Origin: Rickettsia tillamookensis
Lineage (GTDB): Bacteria; Pseudomonadota; Alphaproteobacteria; Rickettsiales; Rickettsiaceae
Length of the DNA stretch: 64,000 nt
Assembly: GCF_016743795.2 (NCBI RefSeq)
Contig: NZ_CP060138.2
Location: forward strand, 310,001-374,000
Reading direction: 5' to 3'
Position numbers and translations under genes: made by a program
Part shown: positions 16,409-26,583 of the stretch, piece by piece
Layout of the letters: each line of letters starts with the position of its first letter
Position numbering within the stretch: position 1 is the stretch's first letter
Notes under the pieces: model-generated
Database searches by the model: none
The model's input: the letters and a program-made list of their open reading frames with translations, nothing else
Told to the model about the DNA's origin: nothing

Positions 16409-18016
16409 ATGAAAATACGATTTATTATAATAAGTTTTATAGCTCTAATCTTAGTGGGATGGGGATATGCTGCTTATAAATTTGAACATCAAAGTAAAGA
16501 GAATATTATCTCTATTCTTGACGAATATGGGGAATATATAACTTATGATTCAATGAAAGTTAATAAATATTGTTTTAGTGTTACTTTGAATAAAGTAATG
16601 CTAAAACCTATAGATTTTTATCATGATGAAGTGGTTATTAAGCATATACCGTTTTTAAATATTACAAAAATTGACTCTTACGGAAATGACGTAAAAATTA
16701 CTACCGCTCAAGATGAAGAAGATATTTTATATTCTCCGGATCATCATACAACAATTTGGTTTAGAAAATCTTTATTTAATAGAGAGCCAAGTTATTGGAA
16801 ATTAAGCATGAATGATAGTAAATCAACTCTATATAGTTCTAGGGATTCAGAAAAATTAGAAGAGAGTGATAGTGGTAATTCTGTAATTACTAATACTAAA
16901 ACCACAGACAATCTTAATTTGTTGACTATAGACGGGAAAGATAACGTTTCTTTTATTTCTGAAAACTATAGTAAAAATTTACCTGATAAGATTTTAAAGT
17001 TTTTAAGAAACAAAATAGGAGAGGATTTTAGCCTTAACTCATTTGAATATGATTTAGCAAAGTTGGAGGTATTAAATGTACCAACTACTTATAATGCTAA
17101 ATTAAAGCTTAAATATAGTGATGAGCTATTAGCTCTTGGAAAATTATTAATTCAAAACTTTTCTCTAAATCAAAAGCAAGATGAAAATATGCACGCTGTT
17201 ATTTTTATGCAGATATTAGGAGAATTAGTAAAAGGTAAACCGTTTTTATTCTCTTGCGATATTGAAAGAAAAGGAAAAGTAGAAAGTAATTTATATAAAT
17301 TAAATATAGAAAAAGATAAAATCTTTGATTTTGCTTTAAATATTAAATCTACTAAAGAACCTTCTGAAACATACCAAAAAACGGCAGTTGAAGCTTTAGG
17401 AAGCTACTTTAGTAATGGTTTAAACAAAAGAGCCGAGTTAGATAAAATTTTTAAACTAACTAGCCCTATTACTCAAGAAGACGGAGAAAAAGTAATGGGA
17501 GTTTTTGCAAAAATAAATAATTCCGAATTTAATTTAAAAGGTGAGTTTGATCCTGAAGCAAAAAAATTATCAGGTAAAACTAACCTTGTGATGGATGATT
17601 TTAATTTTGCTATTGATATTGATATGCCTAATTTAGAGAATATTCTAAATCTAGAAAGTGTAATAAAATTATCGGATCCAAATGCGTTTATAAATAATTT
17701 TGTGAATTATACTAATAATGCTATTATACCGGTGCTTAATAAAATAGAAGATTCTAAGGAATTTGCTTTAAATCTAGGGAAACAATCTTCAATAATAAAG
17801 CAATACGGCTTTAGGGCAATAGAAGCTTTTAGTAAAAATTCTGAATTAAAAGACGGTGAATCTTTAGTAGTTGATGTAAAAAGTAAAGATGCCGGACTAA
17901 CTATTAACGATAAAACTACGGATCAGATTTTTGGTGATGCAAGAGTATTAGAATTTATGAATGCTATGGCTATGATAGAGCAAGAAAGACATATTGTTAT
18001 TCACCAAAAAGGATGA
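16409..18016 (+). CDS. Membrane-anchored envelope protein, function unknown
   Basis: A 535-residue protein with one N-terminal membrane helix (FIIISFIALILVGWGYAAY, residues 5-23). A long polar region rich in beta-strand-like alternation follows, presumably in the periplasm. The layout recalls the large alphaproteobacterial envelope proteins with lipid-transport or AsmA-like beta repeats, but I do not recognise a specific family. It ends 3 bases before the start of a DNA methyltransferase gene, so the restriction-modification pair may be transcribed from its promoter. Confidence 0.6.
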   Translation: MKIRFIIISFIALILVGWGYAAYKFEHQSKENIISILDEYGEYITYDSMKVNKYCFSVTLNKVMLKPIDFYHDEVVIKHIPFLNITKIDSYGNDVKITTAQDEEDILYSPDHHTTIWFRKSLFNREPSYWKLSMNDSKSTLYSSRDSEKLEESDSGNSVITNTKTTDNLNLLTIDGKDNVSFISENYSKNLPDKILKFLRNKIGEDFSLNSFEYDLAKLEVLNVPTTYNAKLKLKYSDELLALGKLLIQNFSLNQKQDENMHAVIFMQILGELVKGKPFLFSCDIERKGKVESNLYKLNIEKDKIFDFALNIKSTKEPSETYQKTAVEALGSYFSNGLNKRAELDKIFKLTSPITQEDGEKVMGVFAKINNSEFNLKGEFDPEAKKLSGKTNLVMDDFNFAIDIDMPNLENILNLESVIKLSDPNAFINNFVNYTNNAIIPVLNKIEDSKEFALNLGKQSSIIKQYGFRAIEAFSKNSELKDGESLVVDVKSKDAGLTINDKTTDQIFGDARVLEFMNAMAMIEQERHIVIHQKG

Positions 18017-18019
18017 AAT

Positions 18020-18874
18020 ATGAAAATTTTTCAAAATGATACCGCAAAAATATATCTTGCAGATTGCTTAATTGCATTGAATGATATTCAAAATGAATCT
18101 ATAGATCTTATATTCGCAGATCCTCCTTATAACATAGGTAAACGATTTGGTAACTTTGTTGATTCATGGCCTTCTGATAAAGATTATGAGAAATGGTGTT
18201 ACAAATGGCTTGAATTATGTATTAAAAAACTGAAGCCTCATGGGTCTCTTTATGTAATGACAAGTACACAAGCTATGCCATATATTGATTTATGGCTGAG
18301 AGAAAAAATGACTATTTTATCTAGAATAGTTTGGCATTATGATAGTTCTGGAGTGCAAGCAAAAAAATATTATGGCTCATTATATGAACCAATATTATTT
18401 GCAGTAAAAAACCCAAAATCATATACGTTTAATGCTTCGGATATTGAAGTAGAAGCAAAAACGGGAGCAAAAAGAAAATTAATTGATTACAGGAAAGCAA
18501 TTCCAACAGCGTATAAAACTACAAAAATTCCAGGTAATACTTGGTACATTCCAAGAGTTAGGTATAGGATGAATGAGTATGAAGAACACCCAAGTCAAAA
18601 GCCTGAAATGTTATTAGAGCGAATTATAAAGGCAAGTAGTAATGTTGGTGATGTAGTCCTTGACCCATTCGGTGGAACATTTTCAACTAGTGTAGTTGCT
18701 CAAAGATTAGGAAGAAACAGCATTAGTATTGAACTACAAGAAGAATACTTCAAGATTGGGTTAAGACGATTAGGAATTTCAAGTGAGTATAATGGTGAAA
18801 AACTAGTAGAATCAGATAAAAATTTTATTAGAAAGAATCAAAAAGAAATTTCCACACAGTGTATGGTATTATGA
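18020..18874 (+). CDS. Type II DNA methyltransferase (beta-class, N6-adenine or N4-cytosine)
   Basis: A 284-residue amino-methyltransferase. The catalytic motif IV is DPPY at residues 34-37, ahead of the S-adenosylmethionine-binding motif I DPFGGT at 215-220. This is the beta-class order. HPSQKP at 190-195 and the closing SISIELQEEYFKIGLRRL are also typical. It should methylate the exocyclic amine of a base in a specific site. Target specificity is not readable. Its stop overlaps the next gene's start as ATGA, and that gene looks like the matching endonuclease. Both are rarely found intact in obligate intracellular bacteria, so recent gain is possible. Confidence 0.92.
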   Translation: MKIFQNDTAKIYLADCLIALNDIQNESIDLIFADPPYNIGKRFGNFVDSWPSDKDYEKWCYKWLELCIKKLKPHGSLYVMTSTQAMPYIDLWLREKMTILSRIVWHYDSSGVQAKKYYGSLYEPILFAVKNPKSYTFNASDIEVEAKTGAKRKLIDYRKAIPTAYKTTKIPGNTWYIPRVRYRMNEYEEHPSQKPEMLLERIIKASSNVGDVVLDPFGGTFSTSVVAQRLGRNSISIELQEEYFKIGLRRLGISSEYNGEKLVESDKNFIRKNQKEISTQCMVL

Positions 18875-20058
18875 CTAATAGTTTATCAATGATGCACTTT
18901 TTTTCGCAAAAGATTATTGAAATATTAGAAAAGCATTTTGGAAGCAATGCCATATTTATTTTTGAAAATAGTCCTCTTATAGGATATTTAAACACAAAAA
19001 CAAAATCAGCTAGTAAAGGATCAAAAGCACGAGGAGCATTTGCAAATCATTATGCCTTGTATGTCATTATCGAGGATTATATAAATAAAGGATACCTAGA
19101 TAAAAGTAATGGCGAATATGCTAATTACGAAGGTGCAAAATTTAGCGATTTATTTAGAAGGCAGAGAGAACTTCCTTTTGGTATAAAATTGCAAAACCAT
19201 GCTTTAAATTCAAGATTGAATGACGAATTTAAAAAATTTTATCCACTACTTGGAAAAACTCCGATTGTTAGAGATGTTGAAACACAAAGATACTGGATAC
19301 AGGAAGACTTATTAAAAATAAAAACTCAAGATGAAAACGGGAATAATTTAGAATTAAATATTTCAAAAGCTATTATTGATATAATTAATGAATATATTGC
19401 AGCAAAAAAATTAGCCTTTGAGAGTTTTATAGAGGTATGTACAAAAATTGCATTGTTAGGAAAAGAAAATCATAATTCTGCTATAGATTTTGTTAAAGAG
19501 CAGTTAAAACCAAATGTCGATGCTAGAGTTTTTGAAATTGTTAGTTATGCAGTATTGAAAACAAGGTATGGTAAGCAAACAATATGGATAGGTAGAACAA
19601 AGGAAGATTTAACGGAAGAAGTTCTAATTTTATATAAGACAGGTAGAACTAATGCTAACGATGGTGGTATTGACTTTGTCATGAAACCACTTGGTAGATT
19701 TTTTCAAGTTACAGAAACGATTGATTTCGACAAATATTTTCTTGACATCGATAAAGTGCAAAAATTTCCAATAACTTTTGTTGTAAAAACAGAAGAACCG
19801 GTAGATCTGATTAGAGAATCTATAAAAGCACAAGCCAGGTCCAAATATAAAATTAATGCTATAGTTGATTCATATATGAACTCTATTGAAGAAATTATTA
19901 ATTCTTCTAATTTAATTGAGTATTTCAATTCTATTGTTCAATCTGGTTCTTTAGAACAAGTCATGGATGAAATAATTAATCAAAGTAAAGTAGAATTTAA
20001 TTATATAAGTGATGAGGAGAATGAAATATTTGATGAATCAATTATTAATGAAGATTGA
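18871..20058 (+). CDS. Type II restriction endonuclease, probable partner of the adjacent methyltransferase
   Basis: A 395-residue protein if started at the ATG at 18871, which overlaps the methyltransferase stop (ATGA); a GTG at 18859 is possible but less likely. The region GRTNANDGGIDFVMKPLGRF followed by FQVTET resembles a PD-(D/E)xK nuclease core: Asp268, then Gln279-x-Thr281, with Glu222 in ARVFEIVSY upstream. The usual lysine is not obvious. I have a weak recollection of this segment from the ApaLI-like family; it needs a database search. No frameshift or stop is seen, so the pair may be active. Confidence 0.75.
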   Translation: MTNSLSMMHFFSQKIIEILEKHFGSNAIFIFENSPLIGYLNTKTKSASKGSKARGAFANHYALYVIIEDYINKGYLDKSNGEYANYEGAKFSDLFRRQRELPFGIKLQNHALNSRLNDEFKKFYPLLGKTPIVRDVETQRYWIQEDLLKIKTQDENGNNLELNISKAIIDIINEYIAAKKLAFESFIEVCTKIALLGKENHNSAIDFVKEQLKPNVDARVFEIVSYAVLKTRYGKQTIWIGRTKEDLTEEVLILYKTGRTNANDGGIDFVMKPLGRFFQVTETIDFDKYFLDIDKVQKFPITFVVKTEEPVDLIRESIKAQARSKYKINAIVDSYMNSIEEIINSSNLIEYFNSIVQSGSLEQVMDEIINQSKVEFNYISDEENEIFDESIINED

Positions 20059-20219
20059 ATTAGTTATTAAATTTTAAAAGCCTTTAAGTGAATATTACAA
20101 AGAGATTTGTAGAATCGATGAGCAGCATCTAGGCTATCAGAATCGTCATTGCAAGAAGGCATTCATGCCGGTTATAATCCTTAAAATTATAAGTTTTAAA
20201 AAATAAGTTAGAATAAAAA

Positions 20220-22127
20220 ATGATAAATATTTCCTTTCCCGATGGTAGCGTAAAGCAGTTTGAAAAAAACATTACCGCCTATGAAGTAGTAAATGCAATT
20301 TCAATGTCGCTTGCTAAAGCAGCAATGGTTGCTGAAATAAACGGTGAGCTTAAAGATTTAAGTACTGTAATTGAAAATGATTGCAAGCTTCGTATTTTAA
20401 CTGCAAAAGATCCTGAATGTCTTGAGATTATCAGACATGATGCAGCTCATATTATAGCTGAAGCTGCTAAAGAATTATTCCCTGATATTCAAGTAACTAT
20501 CGGTCCTGCAATTGAAAACGGTTTCTTTTACGATTTTGCTAAGGATAAGCCATTTACGCCGGATGATGTGGCAATGATAGAAGCAAGAATGCATGAAATA
20601 GTTAAGCGAAACGAACAAATTACTAGAGAACTATGGGATAGGGATAAAGCCGTAGAGTTTTTTAAATCGATAGGAGAGCATTATAAAGCCGAAATTATTG
20701 CTTCAATTCCGGCAGGTGAACCAATTACTTTATACAAGCAAGGTAATTTTATTGATCTGTGCCGAGGTCCGCATGCTCCTTCTACGGGTTTTGTTAAACA
20801 TTTTAAGTTGATGAAAGTTGCAGGAGCTTATTGGCGAGGTGATAGTCGTAATGAGATGTTGCAGCGTATATACGGTACGGCTTGGGCTACGAAAGAGCAG
20901 CTTGATAATTACCTATTTATGCTTGAAGAAGCTGAAAAGCGTGATCATAGAAAACTAGGTAAAGAGCTTGATCTGTTCCATTTCCAAGAAGAAGCTCAAG
21001 GGATGGTATTTTGGCATGATAAAGGCTGGAGTATATATAATACTATCGAGCAATATATCAGAAAAAAGATTCGTAAGAACGGTTATACAGAGGTTAAGAC
21101 TCCTGTTTTGGTGGATAAAAGCCTTTGGGAGGCTTCAGGACACTGGGAAAAGTTTCGTGAAGATATGTTTGCGTTAGAAACAGATGACAAGACATTAGCT
21201 TTAAAGCCGATGAATTGCCCTTGCCATGTGCAGATTTTCAAACAAGGTATCAAGAGCTACCGTGATTTACCGCTTCGTATGTCGGAGTTTGGTTTGTGTC
21301 ACCGTAATGAGGCATCAGGGGCTTTACACGGCTTAATGAGAGTACGTAGCTTAGTGCAAGACGATGCACATATATTTTGTGCAGAGGAGCAAATTACCGA
21401 TGAAACAGTTAGTTTTTGTAAATTACTGACGGAAGTTTATAAAGATTTCGGTTTTACCGATATAAAGGTAAAATTCTCTGATCGCCCTGAAATCAGAGCA
21501 GGAAGTGATGAAGTTTGGGATAAGGCTGAGAATGCTTTAAAAGAAGCAGTGGAAAAAGCAGGGTTTACTTATACGTTAAACCCGGGCGAGGGAGCATTTT
21601 ACGGACCGAAGCTTGAGTTTGTTTTAACCGATGCGATAGAACGGCAATGGCAATGCGGAACACTTCAGATGGATTTTGTTTTGCCGGAGCGACTCGATGC
21701 TAGCTATATTGCAGCAAGCGGTGAGAAAAAAAGACCGGTAATGCTCCATAGGGCAATACTCGGCTCGCTTGAGCGTTTTATCGGTATATTGATTGAAGAA
21801 TATGCCGGACGTTTTCCTATTTGGCTTGCTCCTATACAAGTCGCTATTGCAACAATCACAAGCGATTTAAACGATTACGCTTTAGAAGTACAAAAAGCTT
21901 TAATTGATAACGGGGTAAGAACGGATATTAATATTTCTCCCGATAAAATTAACTATAAGATTCGTGAGTTTTCTAACCAAAAAATACCGATGATTGCCGT
22001 AATCGGTAAACAAGAGCAAGAAAATAAACAAGTAACGATTAGAAGGCTTGGAACTACCGAGCAGGAAGTATTATCGATAGAGAAGTTAGTACAGTTAGTG
22101 AAAGAGGAGAATGCTAAATATCTTTAA
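20220..22127 (+). CDS. thrS: Threonine--tRNA ligase
   Basis: A 635-residue class II aminoacyl-tRNA synthetase that charges tRNA-Thr. The N-terminal TGS domain covers residues 1-60, followed by the editing domain with the [10 protein letters not shown] zinc-like motif at about 73-82. The catalytic core has [10 protein letters not shown] (zinc Cys), motif 2 in [18 protein letters not shown] and motif 3 in [23 protein letters not shown]. The C-terminal anticodon-binding domain is complete. The ATG at 20220 gives the expected TGS start. It stands alone, after a short gap with a fragment of a family A element (cgtcattgcaag near 20142). Confidence 0.97.
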   Translation: MINISFPDGSVKQFEKNITAYEVVNAISMSLAKAAMVAEINGELKDLSTVIENDCKLRILTAKDPECLEIIRHDAAHIIAEAAKELFPDIQVTIGPAIENGFFYDFAKDKPFTPDDVAMIEARMHEIVKRNEQITRELWDRDKAVEFFKSIGEHYKAEIIASIPAGEPITLYKQGNFIDLCRGPHAPSTGFVKHFKLMKVAGAYWRGDSRNEMLQRIYGTAWATKEQLDNYLFMLEEAEKRDHRKLGKELDLFHFQEEAQGMVFWHDKGWSIYNTIEQYIRKKIRKNGYTEVKTPVLVDKSLWEASGHWEKFREDMFALETDDKTLALKPMNCPCHVQIFKQGIKSYRDLPLRMSEFGLCHRNEASGALHGLMRVRSLVQDDAHIFCAEEQITDETVSFCKLLTEVYKDFGFTDIKVKFSDRPEIRAGSDEVWDKAENALKEAVEKAGFTYTLNPGEGAFYGPKLEFVLTDAIERQWQCGTLQMDFVLPERLDASYIAASGEKKRPVMLHRAILGSLERFIGILIEEYAGRFPIWLAPIQVAIATITSDLNDYALEVQKALIDNGVRTDINISPDKINYKIREFSNQKIPMIAVIGKQEQENKQVTIRRLGTTEQEVLSIEKLVQLVKEENAKYL

Positions 22128-22138
22128 GAAAAAATATA

Positions 22139-22230
22139 CGTCATTGCGAGAAGAATTACGTAGTAATTCGGCGAAGCAATCTCAGGATATTTGACGGGAT
22201 TGCCACATCGCTTCGCTCCTCGCAATGACG
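22139..22230. repeat. Family A palindromic element after thrS
   Basis: The left end is cgtcattgcgagaag and the right end is gctcctcgcaatgacg. It sits between the convergent thrS and GNAT genes, where it may act as a two-way terminator. Confidence 0.9.
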
Positions 22231-22258
22231 ATTTGGCATCCATGCAACAAATCATTAT

Positions 22259-22672
22259 TTACTGTAAATGAAGGGTGCAATTATATCGCTGATTATATTT
22301 TCCTTCAAATATTTCACAATTAAAACCTAAAGCACGATAAAAGTCTACTGCATCATCATCAGTTTCAACTATTATTCTCTTTAAAGCAAAATGACTAATT
22401 ATATATAAAATTAGTTGTTTTCCAATTCCTTGAGATCGAAAAGTTTTTAATACGCTAATATGCTTAATTATAGCTTGCATAGGTAATACTTCAATTCCAA
22501 TTATACCAATTAAGTTTTCTTCTATAAAGCATCCGATAAGGTGCAGTTTAGTATTGTTGTAACTTTCTAATACTTGACTAATTTTTTCAGTAGTAGGATT
22601 ACCTATACTATCAGCGATTAAAGTATCTAGATTTTTTTCGGTAAAATTTACCGGTCTAAATATTGGTTGCAT
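22259..22672 (-). CDS. GNAT-family N-acetyltransferase
   Basis: A 137-residue GCN5-related acetyltransferase. The acetyl-CoA-binding motif is SQGIGKQLI (residues 81-89, QxxGxG/A type) after the strand AIIKHISVLKTFR. The closing FYRALGFNCEIFEGKYNQRY matches the motif B region of the fold. It should transfer an acetyl group from acetyl-CoA to an amine of a small molecule or protein. The acceptor cannot be predicted. It is alone on this strand, and its start lies 73 bases from the ABC exporter that runs the other way, so the two may share a promoter region. Confidence 0.85.
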   Translation of the reverse strand: MQPIFRPVNFTEKNLDTLIADSIGNPTTEKISQVLESYNNTKLHLIGCFIEENLIGIIGIEVLPMQAIIKHISVLKTFRSQGIGKQLILYIISHFALKRIIVETDDDAVDFYRALGFNCEIFEGKYNQRYNCTLHLQ

Positions 22673-22745
22673 AATAAAGCAGATTGAATTTTAGTTAGGA
22701 GCATTGTATTATAAATAGTCTGCAATTTAATAAAAATCAATATTT

Positions 22746-24491
22746 ATGAATCCCCTCTCTTTTTTATGGTCGGTTATAAAGCCGTATAAATATTGCTATC
22801 TTGTTATGATAATGGCCCCGTTTGCAAATGGTGTTCATCCTATTTTATATAATTATGCCGTAAAGCTTTTACTTGATCTGTTTACCCAAAATGAATAAAT
22901 TACATTTGCCCAAAGTTATAAACCGATAATATGGTTTATAGCAGCACAAGCTATACTTGATGGGGCTTGGCGTGCTCACAATTTTGCACAGCTTAAAGCT
23001 ATGCCTTATATCTTCCAAGATATGATGAATAAAATATGTACTCACTGTTTTAATTTGCCGTATACTTATTTTCAAAATAACCTTTCCGGCTCTATAGTTG
23101 GAAGAATGCAGGGCATAGGTGATAACTATCATAAAATGCATCAATCTATTGAGGGGAAATTAAGCAAACCGCTACTCATTACACTATTTTCAGGGATTAC
23201 TCTTGCCTATATTAATATTAAAATATTTACTGTTATTATTGCCTTTACTGCTTTTTATCTACCGCTTGCATTACGGTTTTTTACTAAACTTGCAAAAATG
23301 GAGCAGGCTAAGCAAGATTCTTGGTATAATTTATTTGGAACAGTTGCTGACTGTATTACAAATATCTTTACTATTTTTTCGTTTGCGTCAAAACAACGAG
23401 AATTAAATAAAGTACAAGATTATTACCGTAATGTACATAACCCTCTAACAATAAGATATTACAAATACGATCTAATTATCTCTATAATACTTGCCTTAGT
23501 CTATTGGGTATATTTGATAGGAGTTTTTGTATATGTAATTTACTTGCGTAATTTAGGAGAAATTAGCATTGGTGATATTGCTTTTATTATGTCGCTAACG
23601 TTTCTATTTGCTGAAAATTCTTGGCATGCTACTATGGCAGTTAAAGACTTTTTAGAAGATGTGGCAGCTTTTCGTTCATCCTTTACAATTATGCAAATTC
23701 CGCAAGATACTATAGATAAAGAAAATGCCGCTGAATTAAAAATTTCTAAAGGAGAGATTATATTTAAAGATATATCTTTTTCATACAAAGAAGGGAGTAG
23801 TGTATTTCAGTCTCTTAATTTGCATATAAAAGCCGGTGAGAAAGTTGGTATTGTAGGGCATTCAGGTGGCGGTAAATCTACTTTGATTTCGTTATTGTTG
23901 AAAAACTTTAAAGCATCAAGCGGCGATATTATAATCGATAACCAAAGTGTTTACGATACTTCATCTGATAGCCTACGGAAGCAGATATCATTAATTCCGC
24001 AAGATATTATGCTTTTTCATCGTGGGATAGGCGAGAATATCGGCTATGCAAAAGAAAATGCTTTACCTCAGGAAATAGAAAATGCTGCCAAAGCTGCAAA
24101 TATTCATGAATTTATCGAAAGTTTACCGGAAAAATATAACACCATTGTTGGTGAGAGAGGAGTAAAGCTAAGTGGCGGGCAGAGGCAACGTATAGCAATT
24201 GCCCGTGCTATTCTTAAAAACGCTCCTATCTTGGTTTTAGATGAGGCAACTTCAAGCCTTGATAGCCACACAGAGCAAGAGGTACAAAAATCTATTAACA
24301 CAATGCTTGATATTGATAATGTAACGATAATTGCTATAGCTCACAGATTATCTACTATCAAGCATATGGATAGAATTATTGTTATGGATAAAGGCAAAAT
24401 CATAGAAGACGGCACTTTTACGGAACTTGTGCGTAAAGAAAATGGTAAATTTAAGGAGTTGTGGGAGCATCAAGTTAACGGCTTTGTCTAG
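22746..24491 (+). pseudogene. ABC exporter gene interrupted by an in-frame TAA
   Basis: From the ATG at 22746 the frame encodes the start of an exporter membrane domain for 50 codons, meets a TAA at 22896-22898, and continues in the same frame to 24491. Undoing that one stop gives a 581-residue protein. The rest is intact: membrane region to about residue 320, Walker A GHSGGGKST, Q-loop LIPQDIMLF, signature LSGGQRQRIAIA, Walker B LVLDEATSSLD and the H-loop IAHRLS. Internal ATGs (for example at 23001) could start a shorter product lacking the first membrane segments, which would probably not fold. Most likely a recent pseudogene. It is related to the exporter at 8023-9807. Confidence 0.8.
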
Positions 24492-24561
24492 ACTCGTTTA
24501 ATTTGAAAAATTGGCTGCGTTGTTTCATATTTTTTGATCCTCACGTACTAGTATGTAGGCG
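24492..24561. repeat. Left half of a family C element
   Basis: It begins with the family C start cgtttaatttgaaaaattgg and has the core ctcacgtactagtatgta, then stops where a family B element begins. The right half expected from other copies is absent, so the insertion of B, or a later deletion, removed it. Confidence 0.75.
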
Positions 24562-24754
24562 TTGTTGCGTGGGTCGGTAAACCCCACTTGTCACCCCGTG
24601 GCTTGACCACGGGGTCCAGAAAAAATAACTTCAACATTGTTACCCACACTACGTGTTTAACAAAATAAACATATAAAAATAAATTTTTATATGTTTTACT
24701 GGATCCCGTGAATAAATCACGGGATGACAGAGAGGAATAATAAGCCACGCAACA
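24562..24754. repeat. Family B element with outer terminal repeats
   Basis: The outer ends ttgttgcgtgg and ccacgcaaca are complementary over 10 bases. The inner hairpins are ccccgtggcttgaccacggg and cccgtgaataaatcacggg. It lies between the ABC exporter and the convergent gene at 24766. Confidence 0.85.
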
Positions 24755-24765
24755 CCTGTGAACGG

Positions 24766-25176
24766 TTACACCCCTAAGGCTTTTTTACCTTTAGATTGTT
24801 CTTGTTCAACTGCTTGAGTATGAGACTTGACTTGAGGGATTGCGAGATCGACTACATGTTCATATCTAACGCCGTTTTCAAATAAAACTTGACCGCATTT
24901 ATTCACTTGAATAACATCTTCTTTAGAGAACTTATTTAAAATAACTTCTGTAATGTCGTAAAGGAATTTCCAAGATAATTCTATTCTTTCTTGTAATGTC
25001 AGCTTTTTATTTTCCGGTTTTTGACTATTAAGAGCAACATTTGGCGAATCATCAATATTATCTCCAGTAGGTAATATATTTTTTTTACGTGCTGCTATTT
25101 TCTTATACATTAAAAATATTAATAATAATGCTAAGCAACCTATGGCAATTAAAATATGAGTATTAGAATTAGACAC
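24766..25176 (-). CDS. Small membrane-anchored protein, function unknown
   Basis: A 136-residue protein with a single N-terminal helix (HILIAIGCLALLLIFLMYKK, residues 6-25) followed by a basic stretch and a soluble, partly helical domain of about 100 residues. It starts with GTG and overlaps the stop of the larger gene upstream by one base (TAGTG), so the two are co-translated. No known domain is recognised. A role at the membrane together with its partner is the only inference that can be made. Confidence 0.6.
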   Translation of the reverse strand: MSNSNTHILIAIGCLALLLIFLMYKKIAARKKNILPTGDNIDDSPNVALNSQKPENKKLTLQERIELSWKFLYDITEVILNKFSKEDVIQVNKCGQVLFENGVRYEHVVDLAIPQVKSHTQAVEQEQSKGKKALGV

Positions 25177-26366
25177 TATTTTGCTCTTCCTTGTTGTTGA
25201 GTTAAGTTTTGTGTTTTAGAAAGTATCGTAACCACTGCTTTACCTATATTAACTAAGTTAGCTATATCAGGAGCTAGCTTTGCAACTGCTAAGACTGGAG
25301 GCGGTAATAAGTTAGTTTTTATTGTTAGACTTATAACATTTCCGAGTTCTTTACTTCCTGGTATTACTCCTACTATTTTTTTTATGTCACTTGCAATTTC
25401 CATAGCTTTTTCTGCGGTTTTACATAAGGATTCTATCTTTTCGCCAAAAGAAGCTTCCGGATTTAATACTTTTAATAATTCTGTTTTAGCTTCATTTAGA
25501 TTATCCGAAATAGTATTCTTTACAGAGTTTAATTTGTCAATATTTATATCTTGTGGAATTGCATTTTCAATATTACTTTTTAGTTCTGCTATTTTTTCTT
25601 CTACTTCATCTTTACTTTTTGGTATAGCTTTAGCAGCTTTTGCAACATTCTCTAGTGAAGCTTGGTTATTAGGGTTTTTATTTGCTATTTCAATAATTTT
25701 TCGAGGCGGTTCTTTTGATATTTCTGAAATTGCGGCAACTTTCTTGGCTTTTTCATAGATGTTTTCAAGCTTCTCATTAGATTTAGCCTCTTCCCTTATT
25801 TCTTTTATATCATTATGCAATTTTGTTATTTTTGGCAATAATTTTTCAGAGTCAATAAGATTATTTACTTTTTCAAGTATTCCGCTTGTTTGTATAAATA
25901 TCCCAAGCATCGGTATTTGAGTGGATATAACCCCGACTAATATATTTTCTAATGATTCTATAATTTTTTTAGAAGCTCCAGGATAGAGTTTATCTAATTC
26001 TTGCTGAAATTTTAAAACTTGTTCTAAAACGTTTAAACATTTTTCTACAATAATCCCGTCAAATAAAAAGATATCTTTTGTTTTTAACTGTTCTTGATAT
26101 GCTTTCTCAAGTGCTTCAGATAAAGTAGTTAGAGATTCTTGTATTGTCCTATTAAAAAGTTTTTCTATTTTCTCTATATCGATATTTTCAGTGTGAGATA
26201 ATTCATTTAAAGAATTTTGTAAAATATAAAATAAATGATCTTCTAAATCTTTTACATTCATTTTCAAAGATTTTGTAAAACCGTTTAATTTTATTAAAAG
26301 TCTTTGTAGTTCTTCTTGTTGTTCTTTATTTAATCCGCTGAAACTAGAAAAATCAATTATAGACAT
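25176..26366 (-). CDS. Long helical/coiled-coil protein, function unknown
   Basis: A 396-residue protein with strong helical and coiled-coil character: heptad-like runs such as LNKEQQEELQRLLIKLNGF near the N-terminus and KLHNDIKEIREEAKSNEK at about 191-208. A more hydrophobic stretch (VISLTIKTNLLPPPVLAVAKL) lies near residues 345-365. No signal peptide or catalytic motif is seen. It is coupled by a one-base overlap to a small membrane protein. The region resembles lineage-restricted rickettsial proteins. Function is unknown. Confidence 0.6.
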   Translation of the reverse strand: MSIIDFSSFSGLNKEQQEELQRLLIKLNGFTKSLKMNVKDLEDHLFYILQNSLNELSHTENIDIEKIEKLFNRTIQESLTTLSEALEKAYQEQLKTKDIFLFDGIIVEKCLNVLEQVLKFQQELDKLYPGASKKIIESLENILVGVISTQIPMLGIFIQTSGILEKVNNLIDSEKLLPKITKLHNDIKEIREEAKSNEKLENIYEKAKKVAAISEISKEPPRKIIEIANKNPNNQASLENVAKAAKAIPKSKDEVEEKIAELKSNIENAIPQDINIDKLNSVKNTISDNLNEAKTELLKVLNPEASFGEKIESLCKTAEKAMEIASDIKKIVGVIPGSKELGNVISLTIKTNLLPPPVLAVAKLAPDIANLVNIGKAVVTILSKTQNLTQQQGRAK

Positions 26367-26583
26367 AAAATTTATTATTTTGTTACCAAATATTAATTAA
26401 TCTTAAAGCTTTATAACCGTAAAATAAAATGTAAAATAGTTATCATTGCCCTTGAGATTAATTTTTGTTATATTACGTGCTAACATTGCTACAATAGATT
26501 TATATTGTTTTATTGGGATATAGGTATATTCTTGAAAGATTAAACTAATCTAACTAACATATTATCAATTATTCAAAAAATTT

